A stretch of DNA of 64,000 nucleotides from Methanobacterium_B sp963825335 (GTDB lineage Archaea; Methanobacteriota; Methanobacteria; Methanobacteriales; Methanobacteriaceae), in assembly GCA_963825335.1 (NCBI GenBank), contig CAWGSP010000001.1, forward strand, positions 310,001 through 374,000, read 5' to 3'. The first letter of the stretch is position 1; every line of letters starts with the position of its first letter. The position numbers and the translations under genes are program-made. This document shows, piece by piece, positions 1 through 10,093 of this stretch. Under the pieces are notes generated by a model that searched no databases, was not told where the DNA came from, and saw only the letters and a program-made list of their open reading frames with translations.

Positions 1-257
1 AATAGATAAGCTGATTAAGGGATTACAAGTATTAATCAGGGTATTACAGTAATTTTTTTTTGGTTCTGTGGAATCTCAATAAAAAAAATTGTTGTTTATT
101 AATTGATGTTGTGGAGGGTAAACTAAAATTTATAATCTATTTTACATTATTCATACGGATGATCTAATATTATCCAACAAAGGTCGATATAAATTAATTT
201 TTTATATTTCAAAATTTAGTTAAATCTGATCTAAAAATTGATGATTCAACCTAAAAA

Positions 258-265
258 TTTATATA
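258..265 (+). promoter_or_regulatory. TATA box of the tRNA-Gly pair
   Basis: The octamer TTTATATA lies about 43 bases before the first tRNA, in a very AT-rich stretch. This is the expected placement for an archaeal TATA box with a short 5' leader. One promoter probably serves both tRNAs, since only three bases separate them. Confidence 0.6.
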
Positions 266-307
266 CCATTAGGCCAAAACCATGGTATGTTGTCAAAAAC
301 AATCTAT

Positions 308-1149
<842 letters not shown>

Positions 1150-1735
1150 ATGAGAGTAAAACTGGAAAAATATAACCTGAATGGGAATCTTTCTTTAGAA
1201 TTGAGAAAGAAAAGCTTTTAAATGTTTTTGGTTCTAGTGTAATTAAAATAGAACATATTGGTAGTACATCCATCCCCGATATCTGTTCGAAACCTGTAAT
1301 TGACATCATGATCTGTGTTGAAAAAGAAATGCAGTTAGACAGCAATGTTGCTAAGATCATAAGCATCGGATATATTTATACGCAAAAATTTGAGATCTTA
1401 ATGCCTTTTAGAAGATATTTTTCAAGCTTGAAGATCAGGATGTTCCACATCCAAAGGTAGTTGGTTTCGATGATCCTGATATTAACAAAGAAAACAATGA
1501 AGACCGTTTTCACATCCATATGGTTAAAATTGGTTCAGATTTCTGGATTAAACAGTTATTATTTCGAGATTACTTGAGAAATAATATTAAAGCAAAAAGG
1601 GAATATGAAAATGTCAAAAAAACCCTTGCAAAAAAGGAATGGAATAGTATAAATGAATATGCTGAAGCAAAATCGGATTGCATAACAAAATTATTAGAAG
1701 ATGGGAAAAATGCAAGAATTAATTCCAAAAATTAA
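1150..1735 (+). pseudogene. GrpB/UPF0157-family nucleotidyltransferase-like gene, frameshifted
   Basis: When read through two frame changes, this stretch gives a nearly complete GrpB-family protein. It has an N-terminal PEWESFF segment, the family signature IEHIGSTSIPDICSKPVIDI, then GFDDPDINKENNEDRFHIHM and LLFRDYLRNN near the C-terminus. The first break is at the CC at 1176-1177 (one C missing). The second is in the T run 1418-1422 (one T missing). Only the last third (ATG at 1520) remains as one open frame. GrpB-family proteins have a polymerase-beta-like nucleotidyltransferase fold and poorly known roles. Either this gene is dead or the sequence has two homopolymer errors; the rest of the coding sequence is still well preserved. 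Confidence 0.85.
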
Positions 1736-1825
1736 GCACTAGATGGGTAAAAAAAAATTATTATTTATAATTAAAAAAAGATCACTAAATAAGCTGATCA
1801 ATACTAATTCTTAATAAATTAGGAA

Positions 1826-2227
1826 TCAAGGCGGTGTGAGAAGTTCTGCAGCCACCATTCTACAAATATCCGTTTTTGTAATAACACCAACTGGTATATT
1901 GTCTTCTACAACAAGAAGCCCTGAAATATCCGCCCGTATCATTAAATTGGCAGCATCTTCGATCCCACTAAATATATCTATGGTCATTACATTGTCGGAC
2001 ATTATGTCAGATATTTTGATGGATGACATATCTTTGTTGGTGGGTCTTAGACTTCCCAGCACTCCTATGAGATCAGAGTATGAAACCACCCCCATAGGGT
2101 TTCTATCATCATCCAATACGAATAATCTGCGTACACCCTCCTTATACATCTTCTCAAAAGCATCTAAAGGCTTAATTTCGGGATCAACGGTTAGGACACC
2201 CTTATTCATGGCTTCTTTCACTTTCAT
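1826..2227 (-). CDS. Protein with two CBS domains
   Basis: This 133-residue protein is just a pair of CBS domains. The first (about residues 1-62) starts VKEAMNKGVLTVDPE and contains GVVSYSDLIG. The second (about 70-130) starts ISDIMSDNVMTID and ends GVITKTDICR. Such a pair forms a Bateman module that binds adenosine nucleotides or related ligands; no effector domain is attached, so its partner is unknown. A strong site (GGAGAGGT) precedes the ATG. It is divergent from nikR, with about 300 bases between, and is not obviously linked to nickel. A longer CBS protein lies at 29662-30498. Confidence 0.9.
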   Translation of the reverse strand: MKVKEAMNKGVLTVDPEIKPLDAFEKMYKEGVRRLFVLDDDRNPMGVVSYSDLIGVLGSLRPTNKDMSSIKISDIMSDNVMTIDIFSGIEDAANLMIRADISGLLVVEDNIPVGVITKTDICRMVAAELLTPP

Positions 2228-2487
2228 TCTACCTCTCCAATATAAATTGAATGAATCATTACCTAGAATTACTATACATTAGTTAATTTTTAAGATGATT
2301 AATAATTATTGGTATGCGATTTTAATATTTTTTATAAAAGTTAAATGAAAAATTATTATACTAGTTTTTTACATGTGAGTATGTGAACTCGATAAAATAA
2401 TGAATATAATAGTAAAAAGTATTAACTATTAATTATTAATATATATGCATATACGACTACGTACTATTTGATTCATATTATGAGTAT

Positions 2488-2507
2488 ATTGTTCGGTTTT
2501 GAACAAT
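2488..2507. promoter_or_regulatory. Inverted repeat upstream of the nikR TATA box
   Basis: ATTGTTC and GAACAAT form a perfect 7-base inverted repeat around the 6-base spacer GGTTTT. It ends 20 bases before the probable nikR TATA box, a position where an activator or autoregulator could act. It does not match the GTATGA-type half-sites of bacterial NikR, so NikR binding here is only an inference. Confidence 0.45.
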
Positions 2508-2526
2508 TTTTCATTTGAAGGAAATA

Positions 2527-2534
2527 TTTAAATA
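2527..2534 (+). promoter_or_regulatory. TATA box of nikR
   Basis: TTTAAATA lies about 50 bases before the nikR start codon, giving a leader of roughly 25-30 bases that would contain the strong ribosome binding site GGGGAGGG at 2566-2573. Confidence 0.5.
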
Positions 2535-2582
2535 GTGCTAAAATTAGTATTATGGTATTATAATTGGGGAGGGAATAAAGTG

Positions 2583-2993
2583 ATGCGAATTAGTATGTCA
2601 TTGCCTAAAAAGTTATTAAGTGATTTTGACGATGTATTAAAAGATAGAGGTTATCAATCTAGATCCAAGGGGATAAGAGATGCTTTAAAAGATTATATCG
2701 TGAGATATCAATGGATGAATGAAATGGAAGGCGAGAGAATAGGTATCCTCGCAGTAATATACGACCACCATTACACAGGTGTGATGGAAGATTTAACAGA
2801 TATACAGCACGATTTTAGAGATTATATAAATGCTGTAATGCACGTACACATGACAGAAAAATACTGTCTGGAAGTCGTGGTTGTTAAAGGTGATGTTAAA
2901 TATATACGTGACTTAACCGAGAAAATCATGAGATTAAAGGGCGTTGAACACGTCAAACTCACCAGTACAGCAAGTGGCGAAAAGATCGATTAA
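2583..2993 (+). CDS. nikR: Nickel-responsive regulator NikR (CopG family)
   Basis: NikR is a ribbon-helix-helix DNA-binding protein that represses nickel uptake when nickel is sufficient. Residues 1-45 from the chosen ATG are the DNA-binding part (RISMSLPKKLLSDFDDVL, then SRSKGIRDALKDYI). The C-terminal ACT-like domain keeps the expected nickel ligands: the histidine of DIQHDF, both histidines of MHVHM, and the cysteine of KYCLEV, matching the known H-H-H-C set. I chose ATG 2583 because GGAGG lies 10 bases upstream; the open frame runs farther upstream without support. No nickel transporter is adjacent, so its targets lie outside the window. Hydrogenase maturation genes at 3831 and 62658 fit nickel metabolism. 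Confidence 0.93.
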   Translation: MRISMSLPKKLLSDFDDVLKDRGYQSRSKGIRDALKDYIVRYQWMNEMEGERIGILAVIYDHHYTGVMEDLTDIQHDFRDYINAVMHVHMTEKYCLEVVVVKGDVKYIRDLTEKIMRLKGVEHVKLTSTASGEKID

Positions 2994-3042
2994 TTAATAT
3001 CATGAGTTCACGGGCTATAGGACTGAAAAAAACTTTTATATG

Positions 3043-3865
3043 ATGTTTCTGAGATTCCAATTTTATGAATCATACAACGATCTCTATGAAGGTGCAATAA
3101 ACGTCCTATCACCAAAACCTCACATCTGACTATGCAAGATTGGCCGGATTTTATGAAGTTATTTTAAACAAAGCAAGGGGAACTGTATTTGATTTAGGGA
3201 CTGGTTCCGGAATTTTGACGGAATTTGCTTCCCCCCATGCTGATACTATTTATGCAGTTGAAATAAATAAATCCGTTGCAAAGATTACCAAAACTAAACT
3301 CAAACACCTTAAAAATGTTTTTGTTTTGTGTGGTGATGCCAGTAAAATTACTTTTTCTAAAAAGGCCGATATTATCATCTGCGAAATGCTTGATACTGCA
3401 CTCATTGATGAAGAACAAATTCCGGTTCTGAATCATGCAAGAAAATTTCTAAAAACCAGTGGAGAAATTATTCCGTGCGGAATAATTAACTGTGTTGAAC
3501 CTGTACAGGTGGGAACAGAAACCATATGCTACGAGGAGAATGGCAGCCCCCAAAACGAAGTCTTGGGAATCCCAATATTTTATAGTAAAATTAATTTTAC
3601 TGACAAAACTGATGAAAACTTCGAAAAAACTATTGATATAAAAATAAATAAAGAAGGAATAGTTTCAGGAATAAAAATTACTACATTCACATTATTATCA
3701 AAGAATATAATTTGCGGACCCACGCCCATGTTAAATTCTCCGCTTATCATTCCACTAAAAAAATTAAAAGTTGGCAAGGGTGACGAACTGAAGTTAGATC
3801 TGAGTTATAAAATGGGTGGGGGTTTGGAGAGTGTTAGAGCAGGAATTAAAAAAGTTCACAGATAA
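3043..3865 (+). pseudogene. SAM-dependent methyltransferase, frameshifted near its N-terminus
   Basis: The main frame, open from a TTG at 3140, encodes a class I methyltransferase core: VFDLGTGSGILTEFA is motif I, YAVEINKSV binds the adenosine ribose, and ADIIICEMLDT is motif IV. The C-terminal half is a beta-rich extension ending in KKVHR. About 30 N-terminal residues are encoded just upstream in another frame from ATG 3043 (starts FYESYNDLYEGAINVL) and stop at TGA 3127. The two frames join around 3116-3127 if one base is extra. The gene therefore seems broken unless translation from TTG 3140 suffices. The substrate is unknown. It overlaps the next gene by 35 bases, suggesting coupling with the hydrogenase peptidase. 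Confidence 0.7.
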
Positions 3866-4304
3866 TTATGATAAGATCCTATTTTTATGTATAGGAAATG
3901 ATATGCGTGGAGACGACGCTGTAGGTCCTTTGCTTGCAAAAAAACTGACCGAAATATTCAGAGAAAACAGTCAAATTACTGTTTTGAATGCTAAAACTGT
4001 CCCAGAAAACTTCACAGGACTCATCAAAAGAGAGAATCCGTCCCATTTAATATTATTAGATGCTGTTGAAATGAACAAAAATCCAGGACACATCAAACTG
4101 GTCCAAAAAGATGAAATAGTGAATTACAGCATATCAACACATGCAATGCCAGTATCATTTCTTATCAAATATTTGGAAACGAGTATGGATGCAAAGATGC
4201 TTTTAATCGGGATACAACCTAAAAATATGGAGATGAATGCTCCAGTATCAAAGGAAGTGGAAAGTAGCATCAATAAACTGTCAAACATAATGAGTATGCT
4301 ATGA
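3831..4304 (+). CDS. Hydrogenase maturation endopeptidase (HycI/HyaD family, M52)
   Basis: This peptidase removes the C-terminal tail of a [NiFe] hydrogenase large subunit after nickel is inserted. The N-terminal signature ILFLCIGNDMRGDDAVG contains the conserved metal-binding aspartate (GDDAVG); LLDAVEM and ISTHAMPVSFL supply the later conserved acid and histidine. The frame opens at GTG 3816, but GTG 3831 has GGTGGGGG eight bases upstream and gives the usual N-terminus LEQELKKF. In Methanobacteriales the likely target is the F420-reducing or F420-non-reducing hydrogenase; which one cannot be told from sequence. HypD, an earlier maturation factor, is at 62658-63716. Confidence 0.88.
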   Translation: MLEQELKKFTDNYDKILFLCIGNDMRGDDAVGPLLAKKLTEIFRENSQITVLNAKTVPENFTGLIKRENPSHLILLDAVEMNKNPGHIKLVQKDEIVNYSISTHAMPVSFLIKYLETSMDAKMLLIGIQPKNMEMNAPVSKEVESSINKLSNIMSML

Positions 4305-4599
4305 TTTTGTAAATAAAATTGTTCAACAACATATCTTCATGAATATGATTAACTTTAACCCGAATATCAACAATAAAATCGATGCGGATCACGTATCAAA
4401 ATATTCTTTGGTAATTAATACTAAAAAATAGCACATATCCTGCCAGAAATAATTATCAAAGAAGTTCTGTTTTTAATAAATGATCTCATATAAATAAAAT
4501 GCAAATATACTAAAATAATATTAAGATAAAAACCATCCTAGTGCATATCAGTTTGTTACATATTTTAATTTAAAGGTTTTATAGCCAATTAGTGATAAT

Positions 4600-5739
4600 A
4601 TGAAGATACTATTTATAGGAGCCCGTCTATTTGATGATGTTGCCCTCTACACAGCAAAAAATTCTATTACAAGTATTTTAACCGAGTCTAACCACCAATC
4701 ACCCAATTTAGACCTTGCAAATTCTCATTATTTAGTTTCGAGAGGTATGAAAGAGCCTATGAGAATCGCAATTGAAGAGGATGTAGACGGTGTCGTGCCA
4801 CTGATAGGTATTGATGGACCCCTTGTTGAAGTGGCTGAGATGAAAGAAAAACTCGAAGAAGATCATGGCATACCAGTAGCAGCATCAGGAATTTCTGCAG
4901 CCACCATATGTGGTAATAAACAAAAAACAAAGGAATTTTTCGTAAAAAATCGGATAAAAACCCCTGATTTCTTTAAAATAACCCATAATAATAATAAAAT
5001 AAGTCCCACTATAGATCCCAACCAACTACCATTGGTTTTAAAACAATCCCAAGGACAGGGAGGATCCGGGATAAAAATTGCTACAACCCCGTTAGATATT
5101 GAGGAATACTTCGAAAAATTTGATTCAGCCTTCGCCGAGCAATTTATTAAGGGATTTGAAGTTTCTATTGAGATTTTGAGATGGAATGGAGAATCCGTTC
5201 CACTGGTTCCCGTATGCAAGGGTGAAACAACAATCGAAGGGACACATCCGCTGAAAAAAATAAAAAAAGCCCCTTTAAATATTGATAACGTTGAAAACAT
5301 TATCAACAATCAAAAAATACGTGAAATTGCCGTTAAAATTGCAGAAACACTAAATTTAGAAGGTTGTGCAGACATAGATATGATATTTGACCCTGAAACC
5401 GGGCAAAATAATGTTATCGAAATCAACACAAGACCCAGCGGCACGAGATACATAACAGCTGCAGCTACAGGTGTCAATATTCTGCAAGAACTGATTAACA
5501 TGGCATCGGGACAATGGAATGCACAAATGCTAAAGAATAATATAAAAGATTATTCTGCTATTGAAATACCAGTTGGAAGTTATCCCTCAAATAAAAATAA
5601 CTATAAATACAGAGAATTTTCCGAAGCTAACCATTGGATCATCCACGGGCCCAAAAATTACGAACGCATCACCATACGCGGTAACACCAATAAAGAAGTT
5701 ATTAAAACCGCTGAAAAATTAGGTGTTTTGAATAAATAA
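4600..5739 (+). CDS. ATP-grasp ligase, carbamoyl-phosphate-synthase-like (pseudomurein cluster)
   Basis: This 379-residue protein has the three-part ATP-grasp architecture: an N-terminal Rossmann-like domain (FIGARLFDDV), a lid with a glycine-rich ATP loop KQSQGQGGSGIKIA (148-161), and a catalytic domain with metal ligands in VIEINTRPSG (E274, N276). It resembles half of CarB but lacks the duplication, and true carA and carB are at 21697-26111. Homologues sit beside the MraY-like and Mur ligase genes in Methanothermobacter, so it is inferred to form an amide or peptide bond in pseudomurein synthesis, perhaps like a D-Ala ligase. The substrate is unproven. The gap to the MraY-like gene is 134 bases. 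Confidence 0.85.
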   Translation: MKILFIGARLFDDVALYTAKNSITSILTESNHQSPNLDLANSHYLVSRGMKEPMRIAIEEDVDGVVPLIGIDGPLVEVAEMKEKLEEDHGIPVAASGISAATICGNKQKTKEFFVKNRIKTPDFFKITHNNNKISPTIDPNQLPLVLKQSQGQGGSGIKIATTPLDIEEYFEKFDSAFAEQFIKGFEVSIEILRWNGESVPLVPVCKGETTIEGTHPLKKIKKAPLNIDNVENIINNQKIREIAVKIAETLNLEGCADIDMIFDPETGQNNVIEINTRPSGTRYITAAATGVNILQELINMASGQWNAQMLKNNIKDYSAIEIPVGSYPSNKNNYKYREFSEANHWIIHGPKNYERITIRGNTNKEVIKTAEKLGVLNK

Positions 5740-5873
5740 CTATGATATTGATCAAACAAAAAAATTAAATAGAAATGAACAAAAACATTTAGTAACTACA
5801 AATCCTAGATGTAATATCTCATTTACGTTAATCAATAATAATTTTCCAAATAAACAAATTTATAGGTGGTATA

Positions 5874-6947
5874 TTGAGCAATTTTCAAGTAGAAATTTTC
5901 ATATTCATACTAACATTCATATCAACTGCCTTTTTCACTTGGTTTGTGATGAAGTGGTTGAAATATGCCGACGTTAAAGACCATCCAATAGTAACGGAAC
6001 ACAGTCACAAAGCAGGCACACCAACAATGGGTGGACTGGCAATACTAATGGGAGTTCTGCTCATTGCATGTGTTTACTACTCTGATAAAGACCTGATTTT
6101 AACCGTGATGATCATGTTGACTGCAGGGATAGTTGGTTTGATGGATGATCTGATAGGATTAAAAACCAAGGTAATACAGAAGGTTATTCGAAATATCAGC
6201 CCCAACCCAGTCGAAATTGGCAGATTAACCCTAAAAACCGGCGAGAATGCGAGGGTTACTACACCCAAAGCTAAAAAAGACCTAGAATCTCTTTTGAAGA
6301 ATAATCTGGTTGAAATTACCGGTGAGGCACCTATAAAAAGTGAAGTTAAAGAAAATGAAAAAATTCTGGCTCAAATATTAGTTTCGCTATTTCTGATAGC
6401 ATCGGGTGCTGTTGGTTCGACTTTACTGGGATTTAATCTTGGAATATTCATTATACCTGTGATAATATTTGGAATAGTCGGTTCTATAAACGCTGTAAAT
6501 CTCATAGACGGAATGGATGGACTTGCAGCAGGAATAATCGCCATAGCTTCCATAGCGTCTGCACTGTTCTCCATCTCGATAGGTAACATCGGTGGATCAC
6601 TGGCTTTTCTTGCAATTGGTGGAGTATGCATAGGATTTCTTGTTTGGAATAGGTACCCTGCACGTATATTTATGGGAGATACAGGTTCTTTCGCACTTGG
6701 AGCAGGTTATATTACAGCAGCTTTCTTGGGAAATGTAACACTCTTTGCTGTGATAGCAATAGCCGTTCCAATAATATCTGTTATAGTGAGCCTTCTTCAC
6801 AGAGCCCACATAATAAAATTACCAGTGGAACCACTACACCATACCCTCAACTACAGAGGATTATCAGAAAAGAAGATCATCTCGATCTACTGGGGGATCA
6901 CGTTAATAGTGTGTGTAGCTGCATTCTACTTATTCCACGCATTTTAA
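5874..6947 (+). CDS. MraY/GPT-family glycosyl-phosphate transferase (pseudomurein lipid intermediate)
   Basis: This polytopic membrane enzyme of the MraY family would transfer a sugar-phosphate (peptide) unit to polyprenyl phosphate, giving the lipid-linked pseudomurein precursor. It has the N-terminal motif HKAGTPTMGG (45-54), the catalytic Asp pair MDD (90-92), AVNLIDGMDGLA (207-218), FMGDTGS (266-272) and the PLHH nucleotide-binding loop (320-323). About ten hydrophobic segments are visible. A charged stretch of about 65 residues (97-162) interrupts the region after the Asp pair, where bacterial MraY has a short loop. The start is TTG 5874, preceded by GGTGGT. It is flanked by the ATP-grasp ligase and Mur ligases. 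Confidence 0.9.
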   Translation: MSNFQVEIFIFILTFISTAFFTWFVMKWLKYADVKDHPIVTEHSHKAGTPTMGGLAILMGVLLIACVYYSDKDLILTVMIMLTAGIVGLMDDLIGLKTKVIQKVIRNISPNPVEIGRLTLKTGENARVTTPKAKKDLESLLKNNLVEITGEAPIKSEVKENEKILAQILVSLFLIASGAVGSTLLGFNLGIFIIPVIIFGIVGSINAVNLIDGMDGLAAGIIAIASIASALFSISIGNIGGSLAFLAIGGVCIGFLVWNRYPARIFMGDTGSFALGAGYITAAFLGNVTLFAVIAIAVPIISVIVSLLHRAHIIKLPVEPLHHTLNYRGLSEKKIISIYWGITLIVCVAAFYLFHAF

Positions 6948-6991
6948 GACATTATTTATATTAATAAAAATTTGCAGTAACGGTGAAAATC

Positions 6992-8461
6992 ATGGAGATC
7001 ACAACATCCTGTTTGGCCAAAGAGGTTGAAGGAGTATTAATAGGACCCGAAAAACCTATAAAAGGTATTTTTACATTTCTTAACCAGGCTAAAGCCGGAG
7101 ATGTTGTGATCAGACACTGGATAGATCCTAAAGGTGTTGAAATAGCTGTAAAAATTGGGATTTCTTGTCTTATTACACAAACACCCAAGGGTAATGCAAC
7201 AGAAATAGCCGAAAAACATGATCTTCCAATCATAGTAACCAACAGAATAGAACTTGCCAATGCATTTGCAATTAAATGGGCGGTCAAAACATTTGCCGAA
7301 AATTCGTTAAGAGTGGTGGTTACAGGCACCAACGGTAAATCCACCACAGCACATATGATCCATAACATAATCGATGCTGCGGGTTACAACACATATACAA
7401 ATACAGATGCTAAATCTGAATTCAACACATTGATCGATCCAGTTATAGCAAAACAAATAGCAGAATTTCAAGATGTGACCGGTGGGAAGATCCAAAGCAT
7501 GGTCATCGAAGTCTCCGAAGTTCAGGGCTGGCTCGATAAAATCATGAAGGACCATGCACAGCTGATGACATCGGCTGTAAACCCACAGATAATCGTACTG
7601 ACAAATGTATCTCTAGATCATATTGGTCTAGTAAACAACATCGAAGAAACATTTAACGAAATTTATGGAAGCGTAAAGGCTGTCCTATCCAGATCGAATT
7701 CTTCTAACAAAGTTCATGTGATCCTTAATTCAGATGATCCGCAATTAATGAAGATGGGAGAATTAATAGGTGAATACAAAAGTATTGAACTTATGTTCTA
7801 CGGCACATATTTAAATGAAAATCATGACCCCGATCTCAAACTGGAATCTGATGGGATATATTATCAAGATAAACCATTTCTTAAAGCAGATCAACTGCCA
7901 TTCCAAAGTGTACACTTTCTACAAAATACAATGGCAGCAATAGGGGTAGGCCTTGTTTTAGGAGTTGATCCAGAAATAATAAAGAACACAATTTCCTCGT
8001 ACAAACCACTAGATAGAAGATTCTCAATACTCAGCACAGAACCTCTCATAATCGATGATTTTGCCCATAATCCCGAGGGCATAATCGCCACCATAAACAG
8101 TGCAGCCAAAACAACCCAAGGAATTTTATACATAGTATATGCTATTAGAGGTTCAAGGGGCGAACCAATCAACCAGTTAAATACCGAAGCTGTTGTTAAA
8201 GGCCTTGAAGGTGTTGATTATATCTTAACAGTAACCAGCAGTGCAGATGTGGTGAATGATGCCAACGAAGTAACCCCCGAAGAAAAAAAATTGGTGTTTG
8301 AAACACTGCAAAGGTTGGGTTTAAATTATTGTTTCCGCGAGGATTTACACAGTTCCTTGATCGGAATATTGAATTCAGCCGATAAAAATGATACAATCCT
8401 TTTGATAGGTGCCCAGGGAATGGATCCTGCAAAGGATATTCTAAAGAATTTGTTGAATTAA
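6992..8461 (+). CDS. Mur ligase family protein, pseudomurein peptide ligase 1
   Basis: This ATP-dependent amide ligase of the MurC-F/FPGS/cyanophycin synthetase superfamily has a P-loop VVVTGTNGKSTTAH near residue 110, an LTNVSLDHIG segment, and the C-terminal domain with DDFAHNPEG, where the Asp-His pair is typical of MurE/cyanophycin-type enzymes. It should add an amino acid or dipeptide to the growing pseudomurein peptide. Its N-terminus is MurE-like and not a dinucleotide-binding fold. I chose ATG 6992 because GGTGA lies five bases upstream; a GTG at 6983 is in frame. It is the first of three different Mur ligases in a row and starts 44 bases after the MraY-like gene. Confidence 0.9.
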   Translation: MEITTSCLAKEVEGVLIGPEKPIKGIFTFLNQAKAGDVVIRHWIDPKGVEIAVKIGISCLITQTPKGNATEIAEKHDLPIIVTNRIELANAFAIKWAVKTFAENSLRVVVTGTNGKSTTAHMIHNIIDAAGYNTYTNTDAKSEFNTLIDPVIAKQIAEFQDVTGGKIQSMVIEVSEVQGWLDKIMKDHAQLMTSAVNPQIIVLTNVSLDHIGLVNNIEETFNEIYGSVKAVLSRSNSSNKVHVILNSDDPQLMKMGELIGEYKSIELMFYGTYLNENHDPDLKLESDGIYYQDKPFLKADQLPFQSVHFLQNTMAAIGVGLVLGVDPEIIKNTISSYKPLDRRFSILSTEPLIIDDFAHNPEGIIATINSAAKTTQGILYIVYAIRGSRGEPINQLNTEAVVKGLEGVDYILTVTSSADVVNDANEVTPEEKKLVFETLQRLGLNYCFREDLHSSLIGILNSADKNDTILLIGAQGMDPAKDILKNLLN

Positions 8462-8689
8462 ACTGAAACAATGATTTCGATCTGTAAATATTAAACTGAA
8501 TCAAAATCAACACCTCTTTTTTAAAAAATTTAATTCAAATTTAAATTAAAATGATACAAAACAAGAATAATATCATATCAAAACATTCAAGTAAAACAAC
8601 AAATGGGCACATAAATAAATAGAATCGATCATAATAAAGAACCTTTAATCAATGACATAAAAATTTAATAAAAATTTTGAGAAACTATT

Positions 8690-10093
8690 ATGAAATGCAT
8701 AGTAATAGGCGCAGGTAACGCAGGACGGCCGGTTGCAAGGATATTAAACCACACTGGAAACAGTGTGAGCATCACGGACCAAAAAACCCTCGAAGAATTT
8801 CCACTTAGTGTGCAAGCTACCCTGAAAATTATGGAAAAAGAAGGTACGGAACTTTTATTGGGTTTAAACTCATTAGATGATTTGAAAAAATTCGATAGAG
8901 TATATTTATCCCCAACATTACCTGAAAATTCCCAAATCAGGAAAGACATTGAATCGAATAATTTGGATATTATCAGCAACGAAGATGTATCGTGTGTGAT
9001 TGATGACCTCCTTAAATTAGATATTATTGGGGTTACAGGAACTCTTGGTAAAACAAGTACCACACACATAGTTTCAGAAATCTTCAAAACTGCGGGTTAC
9101 AAGGTTTGGACATGCTCTTCACGGATGGGAAACCTATTAAGCGAAGTTATAGTAGATGGAATTGTCAAAGGACTAAACCAAGTAAATGATATAGCCATAC
9201 TAGAACTTCCACATGGTACATCCAGACTGATATCGAAGGTCAATCTTAAGATCGGAATAATAACAAACATCTATCCAGATCATCTAGACGAATTTGACTA
9301 TTCAATGGAAAAATATATAGCACGGAAAATGTTCATTGCAGAATCAAGCGAGATTCTGATTTCAGGAATGCAGTGTAAGGAACATATCGAAAAGAAGAGA
9401 GATGATGCTGTTTATTACTGTACCCAAGGCGATTGCGATATCATTGGGGAACTAGAAAATGGAATGCTGAGCATTGTATACAATGTACCCTCGCGGAAAA
9501 TTAAAGGGATGTTTAAAGCTCCATTCAAATTAAGAGGATATTACTATGAAAATTCTCTCGCAGCAGCAGCAGCAGCATTGGCATATGGATTAGATGCAAA
9601 TTCAATTATAAATGGATTAAACAAATTCAAAGGAATTTCAGGCCATATGGAATATATTGGGAATATTAAGGGGAGAGAAGTACATTTTGATGCGGCGTTT
9701 GTGCCTGCAGGATTAATTAACACACTTGAAAGTTTTGAAAGCCAAGATTTAATAGTCATCATCGACAACCCCGACAGCACCAATCCCCGAGACAAGTACG
9801 AAGTAGGGAAAGTTGTTGGTAAATATGCTAAGGTCATGATATGCAGTGGATACAATGAAACAACCAAAAAATTAGACATGACCGCTGCTGATGAAGTTGT
9901 TAAAGGTGCTGAAGACTCAAAAGCGCTTAAAATTCCCGTTGAGAATATGGTTATTGCTGGTGAATTGTCTATAAAACATTCAAATCCTGGCAACACTATT
10001 CTGCATGTTGGGCCTGGAGCAATAACCAACTACGAAGATGTGAAGCATAAAATGATCATTGGTATTGAAAATGGGTGTAAAAAATATGAATAA
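8690..10093 (+). CDS. Mur ligase family protein, pseudomurein peptide ligase 2 (MurD/MurC-like)
   Basis: The N-terminus is a Rossmann-like domain (IVIGAGNAGRPVARIL, residues 4-19), as in MurC and MurD. The central domain has the P-loop GVTGTLGKTSTTH (114-126), in which the usual Asn of TGTNGK is Leu, and a NIYPDHLDEF segment. The C-terminal domain has HFDAAFVPAG, where most homologues have an Asp-His-N-P motif, so this position is changed too. It likely adds one residue of the pseudomurein peptide, or it may have lost activity and serve a structural role. A 228-base gap separates it from ligase 1; it overlaps ligase 3 by eight bases and is probably co-translated with it. Confidence 0.85.
   Translation: MKCIVIGAGNAGRPVARILNHTGNSVSITDQKTLEEFPLSVQATLKIMEKEGTELLLGLNSLDDLKKFDRVYLSPTLPENSQIRKDIESNNLDIISNEDVSCVIDDLLKLDIIGVTGTLGKTSTTHIVSEIFKTAGYKVWTCSSRMGNLLSEVIVDGIVKGLNQVNDIAILELPHGTSRLISKVNLKIGIITNIYPDHLDEFDYSMEKYIARKMFIAESSEILISGMQCKEHIEKKRDDAVYYCTQGDCDIIGELENGMLSIVYNVPSRKIKGMFKAPFKLRGYYYENSLAAAAAALAYGLDANSIINGLNKFKGISGHMEYIGNIKGREVHFDAAFVPAGLINTLESFESQDLIVIIDNPDSTNPRDKYEVGKVVGKYAKVMICSGYNETTKKLDMTAADEVVKGAEDSKALKIPVENMVIAGELSIKHSNPGNTILHVGPGAITNYEDVKHKMIIGIENGCKKYE

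Noticed and set aside
1836..2282. 148-codon plus-strand frame
   Set aside because: It lies fully opposite the CBS protein, which has a clear family match and ribosome binding site.
4600..5739. Reading the ATP-grasp gene as a second carB
   Set aside because: It has only one ATP-grasp unit, lacks the duplication and allosteric domain, and complete carA and carB are present at 21697-26111.
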